This document shows positions 38,551-48,135 of a stretch of DNA of 50,622 nt, in pieces. The notes below the pieces were generated by a model. It was given only the letters and a program-made list of their open reading frames with translations, was not told the DNA's origin and did no database searches. Made by a program: the position numbers and the translations under genes. Positions within the stretch are counted from its first letter, which is position 1. Every line of letters starts with the position of its first letter. This DNA comes from Rouxiella silvae (lineage in GTDB: Bacteria > Pseudomonadota > Gammaproteobacteria > Enterobacterales > Enterobacteriaceae): the NCBI RefSeq assembly GCF_002093625.1, contig NZ_MRWD01000042.1, positions 1 to 50,622 on the forward strand. The letters run 5' to 3'.

Positions 38551-39654
38551 TTAACCTGCAAACCTGTTGCAGGTATCGATAATGTGCTGAACGTCAGCAT
38601 CTGAAAGCGACGGATCGGCAGACAGGCTCAAAATTTCGTCATGAATCTGTTCATTAAGCGGGAAACTTAAATGATTCATTTCTGGATAAGCCGCTTGCAG
38701 ATAAGGCGGTTTAGGATAATGAATAATCGTTTCGATACCGTTTTCATGAAGATAGGCTTTGAACGCATCGCGTTGCTGGCAGCGGACCACGAACAAATGC
38801 CAAGTGTGCTGTTCGGTACGGTCAACCTGCGGCAGTGTAATCAGCGGGTTTTTGATGCCGGCCAGATAACGCTCGGCAATGCTTCGGCGGTTATCGACTT
38901 CCTGCCAGAAATATTTCAGCTTGACGCTTAACAGGGCGGCCTGCATTTCACTCAGGCGACTGTTCACGCCTTGGTAAAGATTGTAGTAGCGCTCTTTAGA
39001 CCCATAGTTGCGGAGTGCGCGAAGCATGGTCTCAAGCTCTTCGTCGTTGGTTGTTGCCGCACCAGAGTCAGCCAACGCGCCTAGATTTTTGCTTGGGTAG
39101 AAGCTAAAAGCCGAGGCATCGCCCCAAAAACCGGCACGTTTGTCACCCAAGCTTGCGCCATGAGACTGTGAACAGTCTTCAAGTACCAAAAGATTGGATT
39201 CACGCGCAATGTCCATGATTTCAGGCATGGGTGAGAGGTAGCCATACAGATGCACAGGCATGATTACGCGGGTCTTGGCGGTGATAGCTTCGCGAATTTT
39301 TGCTGGATCAATGTTGTAGCTGTGCTCGTCCGGTTCAACAAATACGGGCTTAAGGTTGTTTTCTGTAATGGCAAGTACGCAGGCGATGTAGGCATTGGCC
39401 TGAATAATAACTTCATCACCGTCCTGCAGTTTGCCCATCAGTTTCCAGGCACGCAGTATGAGAACTAATGCATCCAGTCCGGAAGCAAGTCCAATGCAAT
39501 GTTTAACCCCGCAGAAGTCTGCAAATTCCTGCTCGAAAGTGCGTACTTCAGGACCAAGAATATAATATCCAGAGTCGATGACGCGCGCCGAAGCCGCTTT
39601 TAACTCTTCCGCATAGGATGCGTTTATCTTCTTGAGGTTAAGAAAGTTGATCAT
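38551..39654 (-). CDS. fdtB: dTDP-3-oxo-6-deoxyhexose 3-aminotransferase (FdtB type)
   Basis: 367-residue DegT/DnrJ/EryC1/StrS PLP aminotransferase. Asp160 and Gln163 in LEDCSQSHGA and the PLP lysine Lys189 in FSFYPSKNLGALADSGA are present. It transaminates a dTDP-3-keto-6-deoxy sugar to the 3-amino sugar (Fuc3N with FdtA, Qui3N with QdtA). The neighbouring ketoisomerase and acyltransferase support this over a WecE-like 4-aminotransferase. It starts directly after the GNAT gene stop, so the three genes are tightly coupled. The galacto or gluco configuration cannot be read with certainty. Confidence 0.82.
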   Translation of the reverse strand: MINFLNLKKINASYAEELKAASARVIDSGYYILGPEVRTFEQEFADFCGVKHCIGLASGLDALVLILRAWKLMGKLQDGDEVIIQANAYIACVLAITENNLKPVFVEPDEHSYNIDPAKIREAITAKTRVIMPVHLYGYLSPMPEIMDIARESNLLVLEDCSQSHGASLGDKRAGFWGDASAFSFYPSKNLGALADSGAATTNDEELETMLRALRNYGSKERYYNLYQGVNSRLSEMQAALLSVKLKYFWQEVDNRRSIAERYLAGIKNPLITLPQVDRTEQHTWHLFVVRCQQRDAFKAYLHENGIETIIHYPKPPYLQAAYPEMNHLSFPLNEQIHDEILSLSADPSLSDADVQHIIDTCNRFAG

Positions 39655-40215
39655 TCAAACGTCCTTTTCAGGGAGCTCTGGCAAAATATAGTGTTGGTTT
39701 TCTTTATAGAAAGTGGCCAACAAGACAGGTACGTCTATCTCATAAAAATGATTAGTCTCGTCTTCTCCACGATAGCGGTGAGATATCTTCTTGATAAAAC
39801 GCAGCGCGGTTGAATGATCTTTACGCGCATCAACAATCAGAACCGGCATTTTCATGTCAGACATGATCTCAATAATCAGCAGGATTGACTCGATCCCCGC
39901 CGACATTGTTTTGTTATCATTGAGGATCCAACTACCAACCTGTGCCGTTCCTGCCTCAAAATCCACGTTGTAAACGCGTATTGAGCCGACAGGCTGCTGC
40001 GTGTCAATACGTGAAATGATGAAGTAGAACTCGACGCCTGCCGCTTCACGCTTTTTATACTCGGTCAGCCAAGTTTTTTGCTGAAGGGGGTCATCATCCA
40101 CTTTGGAAAGAAAAGTGGCGCTTTTGGGCGCAACGCGCAGGCTGTGTACAAACGCGTAGTCTTCAACTTCGGCAAAACGCAGAAAAATAGTCTTTCCCGA
40201 ATATTTAGTTTTCAT
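39655..40215 (-). CDS. GNAT acyltransferase of the amino-sugar pathway
   Basis: 186 residues with a GNAT-like fold (TIFLRFAEVEDYAFVHSLRV at the start, then QPVGSIRVYNVDFEAGTAQVGSWIL and the helix after DARKDHSTALRFIKKIS). Placed between fdtA (11-bp overlap) and fdtB (adjacent), it most likely N-acylates the 3-amino-3,6-dideoxyhexose. Characterised FdtC and QdtC enzymes are left-handed beta-helix acetyltransferases as I recall, so a GNAT enzyme here would be a different solution to the same step. Acyl group unknown; acetyl most likely. Confidence 0.72.
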   Translation of the reverse strand: MKTKYSGKTIFLRFAEVEDYAFVHSLRVAPKSATFLSKVDDDPLQQKTWLTEYKKREAAGVEFYFIISRIDTQQPVGSIRVYNVDFEAGTAQVGSWILNDNKTMSAGIESILLIIEIMSDMKMPVLIVDARKDHSTALRFIKKISHRYRGEDETNHFYEIDVPVLLATFYKENQHYILPELPEKDV

Positions 40216-40660
40216 TTCGCTCTTTTGCCTCCGCTAAAAAGACATCATAGTCATGAATATAATCGGTTTTATCGTATTTTTCGCTAGCCAGTACCACGAG
40301 GGCACAGTCTTTACTGAAGTCATGCATTTCGACCCAAACCATGTCCTTGACCAGCAGACCCTTTGAAGGGCTGTCGAGCCAATGATCGCTGATTTTAGTC
40401 CCGTCGTTCAGGCGCACACGCAGTTTACCCACCAAACAAATCAGGAACTGCTTGTCTCTACGGTGTGCGTGGAAACCGCGATTCTGATTAGCGTTAGTAT
40501 TGAAGATGTAAAACAGTCTTTTGATATCGAACGGCACTTGATTCATTGATTCCACGCTGACCAGACAGCCGCGCTCATCGGTGAATGTCACCAGGTCGAC
40601 GACGGCCTGCTGTGGCGGCTGCAAAGAGTCTTTTTCATCAGTGTGTGTAAATAAATTCAT
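40205..40660 (-). CDS. fdtA: dTDP-4-oxo-6-deoxyglucose 3,4-ketoisomerase (FdtA/QdtA)
   Basis: 151-residue cupin of the WxcM-like/FdtA group that moves the keto group of dTDP-4-keto-6-deoxyglucose from C4 to C3. The active-site pair His64 and His66 is in NQNRGFHAHRRDKQFLICL, followed by GKLRVRLNDG and the conserved KGLLVKDMVWVEM. Its substrate is the product of RmlB in the same cluster. FdtA and QdtA differ in stereochemical outcome and I cannot separate them by eye. AGAGGCG lies 5 bases before the ATG. First gene of the fdtA-GNAT-fdtB block, after a 314-bp gap. Confidence 0.83.
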   Translation of the reverse strand: MNLFTHTDEKDSLQPPQQAVVDLVTFTDERGCLVSVESMNQVPFDIKRLFYIFNTNANQNRGFHAHRRDKQFLICLVGKLRVRLNDGTKISDHWLDSPSKGLLVKDMVWVEMHDFSKDCALVVLASEKYDKTDYIHDYDVFLAEAKERNEN

Positions 40661-40974
40661 AATAACGCCTCTAACCTTATGATTAGTTATACTTGGGACT
40701 TTTAGGAGACCTTATAGGCCAATTCTAATGTCACATTTTAAAGCCGGTATCTATTGCTAAGCCCACCGAGATAGAATGGTTATGACAGATATTCTTGGAT
40801 GAAAATCATGCAATTATTCCGCCTTTTTTCACAACGTTGCGGAATTAAGGGGCGGATGAATGCAGAGTCTTATTTATATTTTTATTCGCCAATGACGGCA
40901 GTTAATAGGCCCAGATTGAGCCGAGTAGATAATAGTCGTTTATTGGAGTACTTCAAGGAAGTCATAAAAGTTAA
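40661..40974. other. 314-bp gap in the polysaccharide cluster
   Basis: AT-rich interval between fdtA and the upstream glycosyltransferase gene. It may hold an internal promoter for fdtA onward. Its main feature is a plus-strand open frame at 40799-40978, listed separately. No repeat or insertion element remnant is evident. Confidence 0.5.
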
Positions 40975-40978
40975 TTAG
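40799..40978 (+). CDS. Possible small protein, antisense to the cluster
   Basis: Open frame of 59 codons (begins MKIMQLFRLFSQ, ends FKEVIKVN), spanning most of the gap and overlapping the end of the opposite glycosyltransferase gene by four bases. Basic, with a hydrophobic start, and no similarity that I recognise. There is no clear ribosome binding site before either ATG (40799 or 40808). A chance frame is quite possible in AT-rich DNA. Confidence 0.2.
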   Translation: MKIMQLFRLFSQRCGIKGRMNAESYLYFYSPMTAVNRPRLSRVDNSRLLEYFKEVIKVN

Positions 40979-42393
40979 CCCTTTATTGCATTCCAGCTAA
41001 TGTAGGCTTTATTAAATAGCGACATGCGTAAAAAGAGATTTATAAAAAGTTGCTTGTCGGTCTTGAACAGGTATTTCATCACCGCAGGGCTCACCGGAAC
41101 GAATATCTGTTTACGTACCCGCAGACTTTGTGAATCGCCGCTCCAGGGAACCAGACTCTCCATGTTGAACGTTGATGCGGTATCTTCGTATAAACAGGCC
41201 AGATAGCGTGCTTTTACGGCTTCATAACCGTTCACACTGATAATTTCTTCAACCACGCCCTCGTCTGAATAATTTTTAATTTTATCGATAACCTGATCCA
41301 CGGAGTCTGTTTTCAGCTTGTCAGCGGGAGAATATCCTTGCACCTTCGATACCAACCCAATGCCACGTTTGCCGCCAAGTATCTGCTCTGCAAAAGCCGT
41401 TCCTCCAGGGAAGGGGTAGCTGTCTACATAAAAATCCGCTTCACGCGATAGGCCGATAAATTTATCGTAGGGTAAAAAACGCAATATTTTCAGTCTGCTG
41501 CCGTAGCGTATTTTCAGTGGCCACCACCAGAAGTTAGTCAGCGGTGTGATGCCGACCAGCGTAAAGGTGGCTTTTGGCCAGGTATCAAGAATGCGCCTGA
41601 CCAGCGGGCGAATATCTGCACCTTGAAAAGGTTTGAACTTGATGGCTGAGCCGGAGCTGAAAAAATTAAGTTTGCTGTCAACCAACAGCTCTGGCGATGA
41701 CAAATCAACGCTGGCTGAGGTAGCAGGGCGAACGTCGGTAACCGGAATACCCAGAAATGAGGTTTCTCCAGCTAATGTTTTTAAGCTGTCAAGGCGAGCA
41801 CCATAACTGCTTAATTGAAAGTAGTAGTCGGCGATAGCGCTGCCGAACGTGAAGGCGTGATCGGCGTGATTGACAAAATAAACACGCAGCGGCTGGATCT
41901 TCTTTACCAACCCGCAGGCCACGACCGTCGTAATATCATTGCTGTGAATGTGCAACACCACGCGTTTATAGAGAGCACAGTGCGCGCGAATTTCGGCAAT
42001 TTTTTCGAGTAATTCAACAGACTTAATTTCATACACTGTCGAAAACACCGAGTTGCATCGCGCCAGCGCCTTTTCGTCGGCGCTGCGGGTAATCAGCAGG
42101 TCCGGCTTTTCAGTGTGCATGCCGGCCAACTTTTCCATTAGTCGCGTGTGGCCGCCAATAATATAAGCTTCAGAAATAATGTGCAGGCAGTCTCTTTTAT
42201 CGGCCACAGGCGCCAGCGAAGGAAGTGCGGCTTCAGCTGCGTCAATCAAAGCCTGCTCAAGCGCAGGGTCGTCATACTGGCCAATATCCACGGTATGTAG
42301 CAAAGAGCCATACATTTCGGCGGCCTGCAGGCTTTCGTTGAGATTCTGAGTCTTAAAGGCTCTTGACCGTAACGGTTGAATCAACGTTTTCAT
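40975..42393 (-). CDS. Glycosyltransferase-like protein (GT-B type)
   Basis: 472 residues, soluble. The first 100 residues lead into HIISEAYIIGGHTRLMEKLA, a typical GT-B acceptor-domain glycine loop. Later come LHIHSNDITTVVACGL and VYFVNHADHAFTFGSAIADYYF. The C-terminal half has a nucleotide-sugar-site-like FLPYDKFIGLSREADFYVDSYPFPGGTAFAEQIL. It should add a sugar to the repeat unit; donor and acceptor unknown. AAGGA lies 6 bases before the ATG, which is one base after the wzy stop, so the genes are coupled. Confidence 0.68.
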   Translation of the reverse strand: MKTLIQPLRSRAFKTQNLNESLQAAEMYGSLLHTVDIGQYDDPALEQALIDAAEAALPSLAPVADKRDCLHIISEAYIIGGHTRLMEKLAGMHTEKPDLLITRSADEKALARCNSVFSTVYEIKSVELLEKIAEIRAHCALYKRVVLHIHSNDITTVVACGLVKKIQPLRVYFVNHADHAFTFGSAIADYYFQLSSYGARLDSLKTLAGETSFLGIPVTDVRPATSASVDLSSPELLVDSKLNFFSSGSAIKFKPFQGADIRPLVRRILDTWPKATFTLVGITPLTNFWWWPLKIRYGSRLKILRFLPYDKFIGLSREADFYVDSYPFPGGTAFAEQILGGKRGIGLVSKVQGYSPADKLKTDSVDQVIDKIKNYSDEGVVEEIISVNGYEAVKARYLACLYEDTASTFNMESLVPWSGDSQSLRVRKQIFVPVSPAVMKYLFKTDKQLFINLFLRMSLFNKAYISWNAIKG

Positions 42394-42394
42394 G

Positions 42395-43621
42395 TTAAGT
42401 CCTTGCTGCCGAGTACACAGGCGACGATTCCATTTTAAAGTTTTTTACAATCGCATGATGGCGTGCGCAGAAAAACAGGATAACGCCCCCGGATGACCCG
42501 AACAGCAGTGGGTTGAAGTATCCTCCCGCGATCCACAGCGTCATGAAAAGCAGGGTCAACATAATATTAAGGAACTTGGTTTCCTGCTGATTGTAGCAAT
42601 AGCCGAAAATAACCATGCCGAGCGTTAATATCAACAGCATTGACCCGACAAATCCCAGGTTCATGATCATTGACAGCGTCTGGTTTTCATAAAGATAGGG
42701 CGTATCGGAAGCACGTATTAGGCTAGGTAAATAGTAGCCCAGTCCGTGTCCAAAGATGACGTTGTCATAAATGCGTTGGCTGAGCGCCGCCTTTTGGGTA
42801 ATACGGAAACTGTCCGACGCCGAGTTATTCACGTTAGCACCAAAACGGGTACCAACAATCTTGTCAAAATAATCTCCCACTGGTGTGAAGGCATAAAGAA
42901 TATAGCCAATCACACAGGCGCCAATAATGAAGTACATTTTGGTCGACAGCTTAGAGTTAAAAATTAAGCTCAATGCCATCAGCAGCAGCCCGCAGCCCCA
43001 AAAGAATCGCGAGAAAGTCAGCAACAAAGAAACCAGCAACAGGGCAAAACCGATATAATTTCTAATTCTGTTGCGGTTGCTAAGCAGCAATTCGCTCACC
43101 ACGACGTAAAGCAGGAACGGCGTTGCGGAGTCAATCGGGATTTGCAAGCGCGTTAAAAAGCTGTCGTCCACGCCCAGCGTCATCAGGTGAATATCCCACA
43201 CTTTGGTGATGAGCTTTATGATAACCATCGGGTCGATACCGGTGACGGCACCAATCAGGATGATTAAAATTTTGGCCACGGCAATAAATATTGCTGCACT
43301 TTTCAGCGAGCGATAGGCCAGCAGTTCACCGCCAAAGCTTGCCGGAATTGAGGCCAGAAAAGCAAAAACGACAAACGCCAGCATAATGTCACGCGACTGA
43401 CCGAGCACCCACCTAAGTTCATTAATCTGGTTTAGTGAATACACGGCAAAAATGAAAATCAGCAGCGTCAGGGGGGCAATAAGTTTAAAGAAGCGCGCCA
43501 GTGCTCGGGAATCACAAATGAGGTGCAGACCAATCATTGGAATGCATAAAACGCTGCGGCCCATTATGAGAAAAATGGCTATTTTCGATAAAAATTTCTT
43601 CGGCTCATGGATCGTGAACAT
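42395..43621 (-). CDS. wzy: O-antigen/EPS repeat-unit polymerase Wzy
   Basis: 408 residues with about 11 membrane segments and a large periplasmic loop (about 255-310, around GDYFDKIVGTRFGANVNNSASDSFR). The loop motif IFGHGLGYYLP is typical of Wzy/O-antigen ligase-family proteins. Its place between glycosyltransferases in a cluster with wzx argues for polymerase over ligase. Low conservation is normal for Wzy. It should join repeat units in the periplasm. Confidence 0.82.
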   Translation of the reverse strand: MFTIHEPKKFLSKIAIFLIMGRSVLCIPMIGLHLICDSRALARFFKLIAPLTLLIFIFAVYSLNQINELRWVLGQSRDIMLAFVVFAFLASIPASFGGELLAYRSLKSAAIFIAVAKILIILIGAVTGIDPMVIIKLITKVWDIHLMTLGVDDSFLTRLQIPIDSATPFLLYVVVSELLLSNRNRIRNYIGFALLLVSLLLTFSRFFWGCGLLLMALSLIFNSKLSTKMYFIIGACVIGYILYAFTPVGDYFDKIVGTRFGANVNNSASDSFRITQKAALSQRIYDNVIFGHGLGYYLPSLIRASDTPYLYENQTLSMIMNLGFVGSMLLILTLGMVIFGYCYNQQETKFLNIMLTLLFMTLWIAGGYFNPLLFGSSGGVILFFCARHHAIVKNFKMESSPVYSAART

Positions 43622-43719
43622 TCTAATAACCTTTTACCTAATCAAGGCAGCACCGCATTGCTTGGTCAGGCATGACGATAACGGATAAATGAGTACAAAT
43701 GCCGAAACCAGTCTCGGTT

Positions 43720-44670
43720 CTAGCGACCCAGTACGTAAAAAATGAAGAAGAAAACGCTTCTTAACATACCGGATTTTCGAATGCCACGGTTGTTAAATAG
43801 TTTAAATCTAGAGAAGCTGCCTTTTTCAAAGGATTCAACGTAGTCCTGCAGCAGCGCTTTATCTTCCGGTTTTAACCGTTGGCCGTGATCTTCAAGAAAC
43901 AGCTGAGCCTGGGCTCGCGTTTTGAGCACCGACTCACGCGTCAGCGCCATTTTTTTCTTCATCGAACCACCAAACAGCATATCGCGGAGAGAGGCTGATT
44001 TCGCGCCGACCTGATTGTTGCCATGCTGACGATAAAGAATGAGCGAATGATCAATAAAATTGAGACGTCCCGTGGCTGATGCCAGCAGGGCGATGTACCA
44101 GTCATGCATGATGGACTCACCGATGCGACTGTTTTGCACGTCGATGAGCAGTTCACGGTTGAGCGCCATTACACAGCCGGTTACCGAGTTACTGACAATG
44201 AGTGCGGCGAAATTTGGGTTTCGATTCAAATTCTGGTAGGTGAACATCGAAGGATGCACCGGTGACAGGTTTTTGTCGGCAACGCAGAGGTCCGAGTGAA
44301 TCAGTATTGGACCTGATTTCTGCTGTTCCAGCTCAACAAATCTATCCATAAACAAACGCATTTTATTCGGCAACCACAGGTCATCCTGGTCGCTGAAGAA
44401 GGTGTAATCGGCGTCAGTATGCGTAATCAAGTAGTTGAAGTTCTCGCGAGGTCCGCCTTTTTTGCTGTTATCAAGCAGCTCAATGCGCGGGTCCTGTTGA
44501 TTGAAACGTTGAACAATCGCCGAGGTGTTATCAGAAGAATTATCATCGGACACTAAAAGGTGGCAGTCGTACTCGGGGAGATGAGTAAAATTGAGTAAAA
44601 TCGACTGTATCTGCTCTGTTATGTACTTCTCACCGTTATAGGCAGCCAGAATAACGTTTATTTTTCTCAT
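43720..44670 (-). CDS. Family 2 glycosyltransferase
   Basis: 316 residues of GT-A fold. The N-terminal motif INVILAAYNGEKYITEQIQS, the metal-binding region in TFFSDQDDLWLPNKM, and NSVTGCVMALNRELL are like RfbF/WbbL-type rhamnosyltransferases. Cytoplasmic or membrane-associated through its hydrophobic C-terminus (VFFFIFYVLG). A rhamnosyl donor is plausible because rmlABCD lies in the cluster; the linkage is unknown. Confidence 0.83.
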   Translation of the reverse strand: MRKINVILAAYNGEKYITEQIQSILLNFTHLPEYDCHLLVSDDNSSDNTSAIVQRFNQQDPRIELLDNSKKGGPRENFNYLITHTDADYTFFSDQDDLWLPNKMRLFMDRFVELEQQKSGPILIHSDLCVADKNLSPVHPSMFTYQNLNRNPNFAALIVSNSVTGCVMALNRELLIDVQNSRIGESIMHDWYIALLASATGRLNFIDHSLILYRQHGNNQVGAKSASLRDMLFGGSMKKKMALTRESVLKTRAQAQLFLEDHGQRLKPEDKALLQDYVESFEKGSFSRFKLFNNRGIRKSGMLRSVFFFIFYVLGR

Positions 44671-44752
44671 AGTGTCTCAGCGTTCGGAAGATTCATGAGC
44701 TAAATCACCGGATAGATTCGACGATTTAGCTGTAAGACAGTCGTGCTTAACG

Positions 44753-45607
44753 TCAAAACTTATTGATAATTTCAGTCAGCGCCTTGTCCCAGTCGGACAG
44801 GGAAATTCCCAGAGCTTTAATCTTTTTACCGTCAAGCACTGAATACGCTGGACGTTTTGCCGGAGTGGGGTACTGCTCGGTAGTGACAGCACTCAGCGCA
44901 GGTTTTTTCTCGATACGACCTTGAGAAACTGCCACGTCAAAGATTCTATCGGCAAATTCGAACCATGAAACTTCACGGCTTCCGCCGTAGTGATAAATGC
45001 CGCCTGCTGCATCCTGCTCAAGCAGCTTGATGATTGCTGTAGCAAGGTCACCGGCATAGGTCGGGCATCCGCGCTGATCGCTAACGATGCCAAGTGCATC
45101 GCGTTTCTCAGAAAGCTTAACCATGGTTTTTACGAAATTATTGCCATATTCGCTAAATACCCAGGCGGTACGAATGATCGCGGCGTCAGGCAGTACGGAT
45201 TGAACCGCATGCTCACCGTCTAATTTCGTCTTGCCGTAAACCCCCAACGGAGCCGTTGGGTCGGTTTCTAAATACGGCTGGGTGCCTTGGCCATCAAACA
45301 CATAGTCGGTAGAAACGTGGATCAGCTTCGCGCCGATTGCGCGCGCCGCCAGCGCCAGATTTTTAGGCCCTTGAGTGTTAACTCGCGCCGCCACTTCTGG
45401 CTCACTTTCAGCTTTATCAACGCCAGTGTAGGCACCGGCATTAACAATGGCGTCGGGTTTCCATGCCGCAATAACTGCTTCGACCTGGGAGGCATTGCTG
45501 ATATCAAGTTCCGCAGAACCGAGGGCCTCAATCTGCCAGCCCTCAGGTAAGCGGTCCTGGAAACAGCGCCCCAATTGGCCGTTAGCACCGGTCAGTAAAA
45601 TTTTCAT
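44753..45607 (-). CDS. rmlD: dTDP-4-dehydrorhamnose reductase RmlD
   Basis: 284 residues, last step of dTDP-L-rhamnose synthesis (NADPH-dependent reduction). Start at MKILLTGANGQLG (ATG at 45607), which overlaps the rmlC stop by four bases; GGTGAA is just upstream. Dinucleotide motif GANGQLG and the catalytic Tyr-Lys pair in GVYGKTKLDGE. Order of transcription is rmlB-A-C-D. Confidence 0.94.
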   Translation of the reverse strand: MKILLTGANGQLGRCFQDRLPEGWQIEALGSAELDISNASQVEAVIAAWKPDAIVNAGAYTGVDKAESEPEVAARVNTQGPKNLALAARAIGAKLIHVSTDYVFDGQGTQPYLETDPTAPLGVYGKTKLDGEHAVQSVLPDAAIIRTAWVFSEYGNNFVKTMVKLSEKRDALGIVSDQRGCPTYAGDLATAIIKLLEQDAAGGIYHYGGSREVSWFEFADRIFDVAVSQGRIEKKPALSAVTTEQYPTPAKRPAYSVLDGKKIKALGISLSDWDKALTEIINKF

Positions 45608-46140
45608 TTCACCAGTTCCCGCAGTGGTTTCCCACATTTGTCTTTCTCTGACAAAAGCGGGTTTTCGATTGGCCACTCAATGCCGACTTCCGGGTCATTC
45701 CAGATTAAACACGCCTCAAGCTGAGGCGCATAATAATTGGTGCATTTGTACTCAAAATCAGCAACGTCTGACAGAACGACAAACCCGTGCGCTAAACCCG
45801 GTGGCACCCAGAATTGGGTTTTGTTTTCTTCAGAAAGCAGCACGCCGTGCCACTTGCCGAAGGAAGGGGAGTCGGGACGAATGTCTACGGCAACGTCGTA
45901 GACTTCACCGCGCACAACGCGAACCAGTTTTCCCTGAGGATTGGCCGTTTGAAAATGCATGCCGCGCAAGACGCCTTTGGAAGAGCGGGAGTGGTTGTCT
46001 TGCACAAACTCCAGATCGATATTCAACATTTCTTGATAACGTTTTTTCTCAAACGTTTCTAGAAAGAAACCACGGCTATCACCAAAGATTTTTGGCTGGA
46101 TAATTTTCACGCCGACGAGAGGCGTATCGATGATTTCCAT
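45604..46140 (-). CDS. rmlC: dTDP-4-dehydrorhamnose 3,5-epimerase RmlC
   Basis: 178-residue cupin. Start at MEIIDTP (ATG at 46140) with AAGGA upstream, one base after the rmlA stop. Catalytic His in VLRGMHFQ, the conserved FGDSRGFFLETF and the nucleotide-sugar region KCTNYYAPQLEACLIWNDP are present. It epimerises C3 and C5 of the RmlB product. Confidence 0.94.
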   Translation of the reverse strand: MEIIDTPLVGVKIIQPKIFGDSRGFFLETFEKKRYQEMLNIDLEFVQDNHSRSSKGVLRGMHFQTANPQGKLVRVVRGEVYDVAVDIRPDSPSFGKWHGVLLSEENKTQFWVPPGLAHGFVVLSDVADFEYKCTNYYAPQLEACLIWNDPEVGIEWPIENPLLSEKDKCGKPLRELVK

Positions 46141-46141
46141 G

Positions 46142-47017
46142 TTAGATTTCCTTGGATTCAATCAGCTGTGTCAGATATTTGCCATAGCCGGTTTTAGCCA
46201 GAACTTTCGCCTGTTCAGAAACTTGTTCACGCGAAATCCAGCCTTTACGGAAGGCAATCTCTTCAAGGCAGGCAACTTTGAAGCCCTGACGTTTCTCAAT
46301 AGTGTGAATAAATTGAGACGCTTCAAGCAGGCTATCGTGGGTGCCGGTGTCTAACCAGGCAAAGCCGCGGCCTAACTGTTCAACCTTCAGCTTGCCTAAA
46401 TCCATGTACATCTGGTTCAGCGTGGTAATTTCCAGCTCACCGCGATGAGAAGGTTTGATCTGCTTGGCCATTTCAACCACGTGATGGTCATAGAAATAAA
46501 GGCCGGTCACCGCCCAGTTGGAGCGAGGATGAGTCGGTTTCTCTTCGATGGAAATCGCGCGGTTGTCGGCATCAAACTCAACCACACCAAAGCGTTCAGG
46601 ATCCATAACCTGATAACCAAAGACGGTAGCGCCTTCACTGTTTTGAACGGCGTGTTCCAGCTTACGACCGAAACTTTCACCGAAGAAGATGTTGTCACCT
46701 AATACCAGCGCACATTTATCTCCAGCAATAAAGTCTTCACCAATAATAAAGGCCTGGGCCAAACCGTCCGGGCTTGGTTGAATCGCGAAACTTAAATTAA
46801 TACCGAACTGTGATCCATCACCTAACAGGCGGACAAATGCTTCGTTATCCTCAGGTGTTGTAATAATCAATATATCTTTAATGCCTGCCAGCATTAATAC
46901 AGAGATTGGATAATACACCATTGGCTTATCATAAATAGGGAGCAGCTGCTTCGACACACCGCGGGTAAGGGGATATAAACGCGTTCCTGAACCACCAGCC
47001 AGAATGATACCTTTCAT
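46142..47017 (-). CDS. rmlA: Glucose-1-phosphate thymidylyltransferase RmlA
   Basis: 291 residues. Signature [20 protein letters not shown] at the N-terminus and the Mg-binding Asp in LVLGDNIFF. It makes dTDP-glucose from glucose-1-phosphate and dTTP, feeding both the rhamnose and the 3-amino-sugar branches. AAGGTGA precedes the ATG. Adjacent to rmlB (18 bp) and rmlC (1 bp). Confidence 0.95.
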   Translation of the reverse strand: MKGIILAGGSGTRLYPLTRGVSKQLLPIYDKPMVYYPISVLMLAGIKDILIITTPEDNEAFVRLLGDGSQFGINLSFAIQPSPDGLAQAFIIGEDFIAGDKCALVLGDNIFFGESFGRKLEHAVQNSEGATVFGYQVMDPERFGVVEFDADNRAISIEEKPTHPRSNWAVTGLYFYDHHVVEMAKQIKPSHRGELEITTLNQMYMDLGKLKVEQLGRGFAWLDTGTHDSLLEASQFIHTIEKRQGFKVACLEEIAFRKGWISREQVSEQAKVLAKTGYGKYLTQLIESKEI

Positions 47018-47035
47018 GATACTGTCACCTTAAAT

Positions 47036-48097
47036 TTATTTTGTAAGACCAAGACGTTCAGTCCAAGTACCCGCTTTAATAGTATTTACCCACTCGAAAT
47101 TTTGCAGATACCATTCAACCGTTTTACGAATTCCGCTTTCAAACGTTTCTTCTGGTTTCCAACCTAATTCACGATCAATTTTGCTTGCATCAATAGCATA
47201 ACGTTTATCGTGGCCAGGGCGGTCGGCAACCCAAGTAATTAAATCACGGTAGTGTTTAATACCTTCAGGTTTTTGTGGGACAAGTTCTTCCAGTAAATCG
47301 CAAATAGTATTAACGACATCAATATTCTGGCGTTCATTGTGACCACCGATATTATATGTCTCACCTATTTTGCCTTCGGTAACCACTTTGTATAGCGCAC
47401 GAGCATGGTCTTCTACATAGAGCCAGTCACGGATCTGGTCGCCTTTGCCATAAACGGGAAGCGGTTTGCCCGCCAGCGCGTTGAGGATAATCAGCGGGAT
47501 CAGCTTCTCAGGGAAATGATACGGGCCGTAGTTATTCGAACAGTTGGTAACCAGCGTAGGAAGACCGTAGGTACGAGTCCAGGCCCTCACCAAATGGTCA
47601 CTGGCTGCTTTGGTAGCGGAGTACGGGCTGCTTGGTGAATACGGCGTTTCTTCGGTGAACAGGTCATCAACGCCGTGCAGGTCACCGTAAACTTCATCGG
47701 TAGAGATGTGGTGGAAACGGAAATCCGCTTTCTTGTCTTCAGCCAAACTCAACCAGTAACGACGTGCTGCTTCCAACAGAGTGTAGGTGCCCACCACGTT
47801 GGTTTGCACGAAAGCACCCGGGCCATCAATAGACCGGTCTACGTGACTTTCTGCAGCCAAATGCATTATCGCATCAGGTTGGTAATCCGCAAAAATAGCG
47901 TTAAGGGCTTCGGCGTCACAAATATCAATTTGAGCAAACCGATAACGTGAATGATCACTGACCGGAGCTAATGATGCAAGATTGCCTGCGTAGCTCAGAT
48001 TATCAATAACCAGTACGCTGTCTTGGGTATTCTTAATAATATTTCTTGCGACGGCCGAGCCAATAAAACCAGCACCACCTGTTACGATAATTTTCAT
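47036..48097 (-). CDS. rmlB: dTDP-glucose 4,6-dehydratase RmlB
   Basis: 353 residues from [14 protein letters not shown] (ATG at 48097); an in-frame upstream extension overlaps the previous gene and is not supported. Short-chain dehydrogenase with GGAGFIG, active-site region [11 protein letters not shown], and YxxxK in [12 protein letters not shown]. It makes dTDP-4-keto-6-deoxyglucose, the branch point for RmlC and FdtA in this cluster. Confidence 0.95.
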   Translation of the reverse strand: MKIIVTGGAGFIGSAVARNIIKNTQDSVLVIDNLSYAGNLASLAPVSDHSRYRFAQIDICDAEALNAIFADYQPDAIMHLAAESHVDRSIDGPGAFVQTNVVGTYTLLEAARRYWLSLAEDKKADFRFHHISTDEVYGDLHGVDDLFTEETPYSPSSPYSATKAASDHLVRAWTRTYGLPTLVTNCSNNYGPYHFPEKLIPLIILNALAGKPLPVYGKGDQIRDWLYVEDHARALYKVVTEGKIGETYNIGGHNERQNIDVVNTICDLLEELVPQKPEGIKHYRDLITWVADRPGHDKRYAIDASKIDRELGWKPEETFESGIRKTVEWYLQNFEWVNTIKAGTWTERLGLTK

Positions 48098-48135
48098 TTT
48101 TTCCTCAACGAATAAAGTAAAGCAAAGGGGAGTCG

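Noticed and set aside
42395-43621. O-antigen ligase WaaL instead of Wzy
   Set aside because: The fold is shared, but the gene lies between glycosyltransferases in a cluster with wzx and far from LPS core genes, so polymerase is the better call.
45447-46103. 218-codon plus-strand frame opposite rmlD and rmlC
   Set aside because: Antisense shadow of two certain genes; the translation is Arg-, Cys- and Ala-rich as expected of a shadow.
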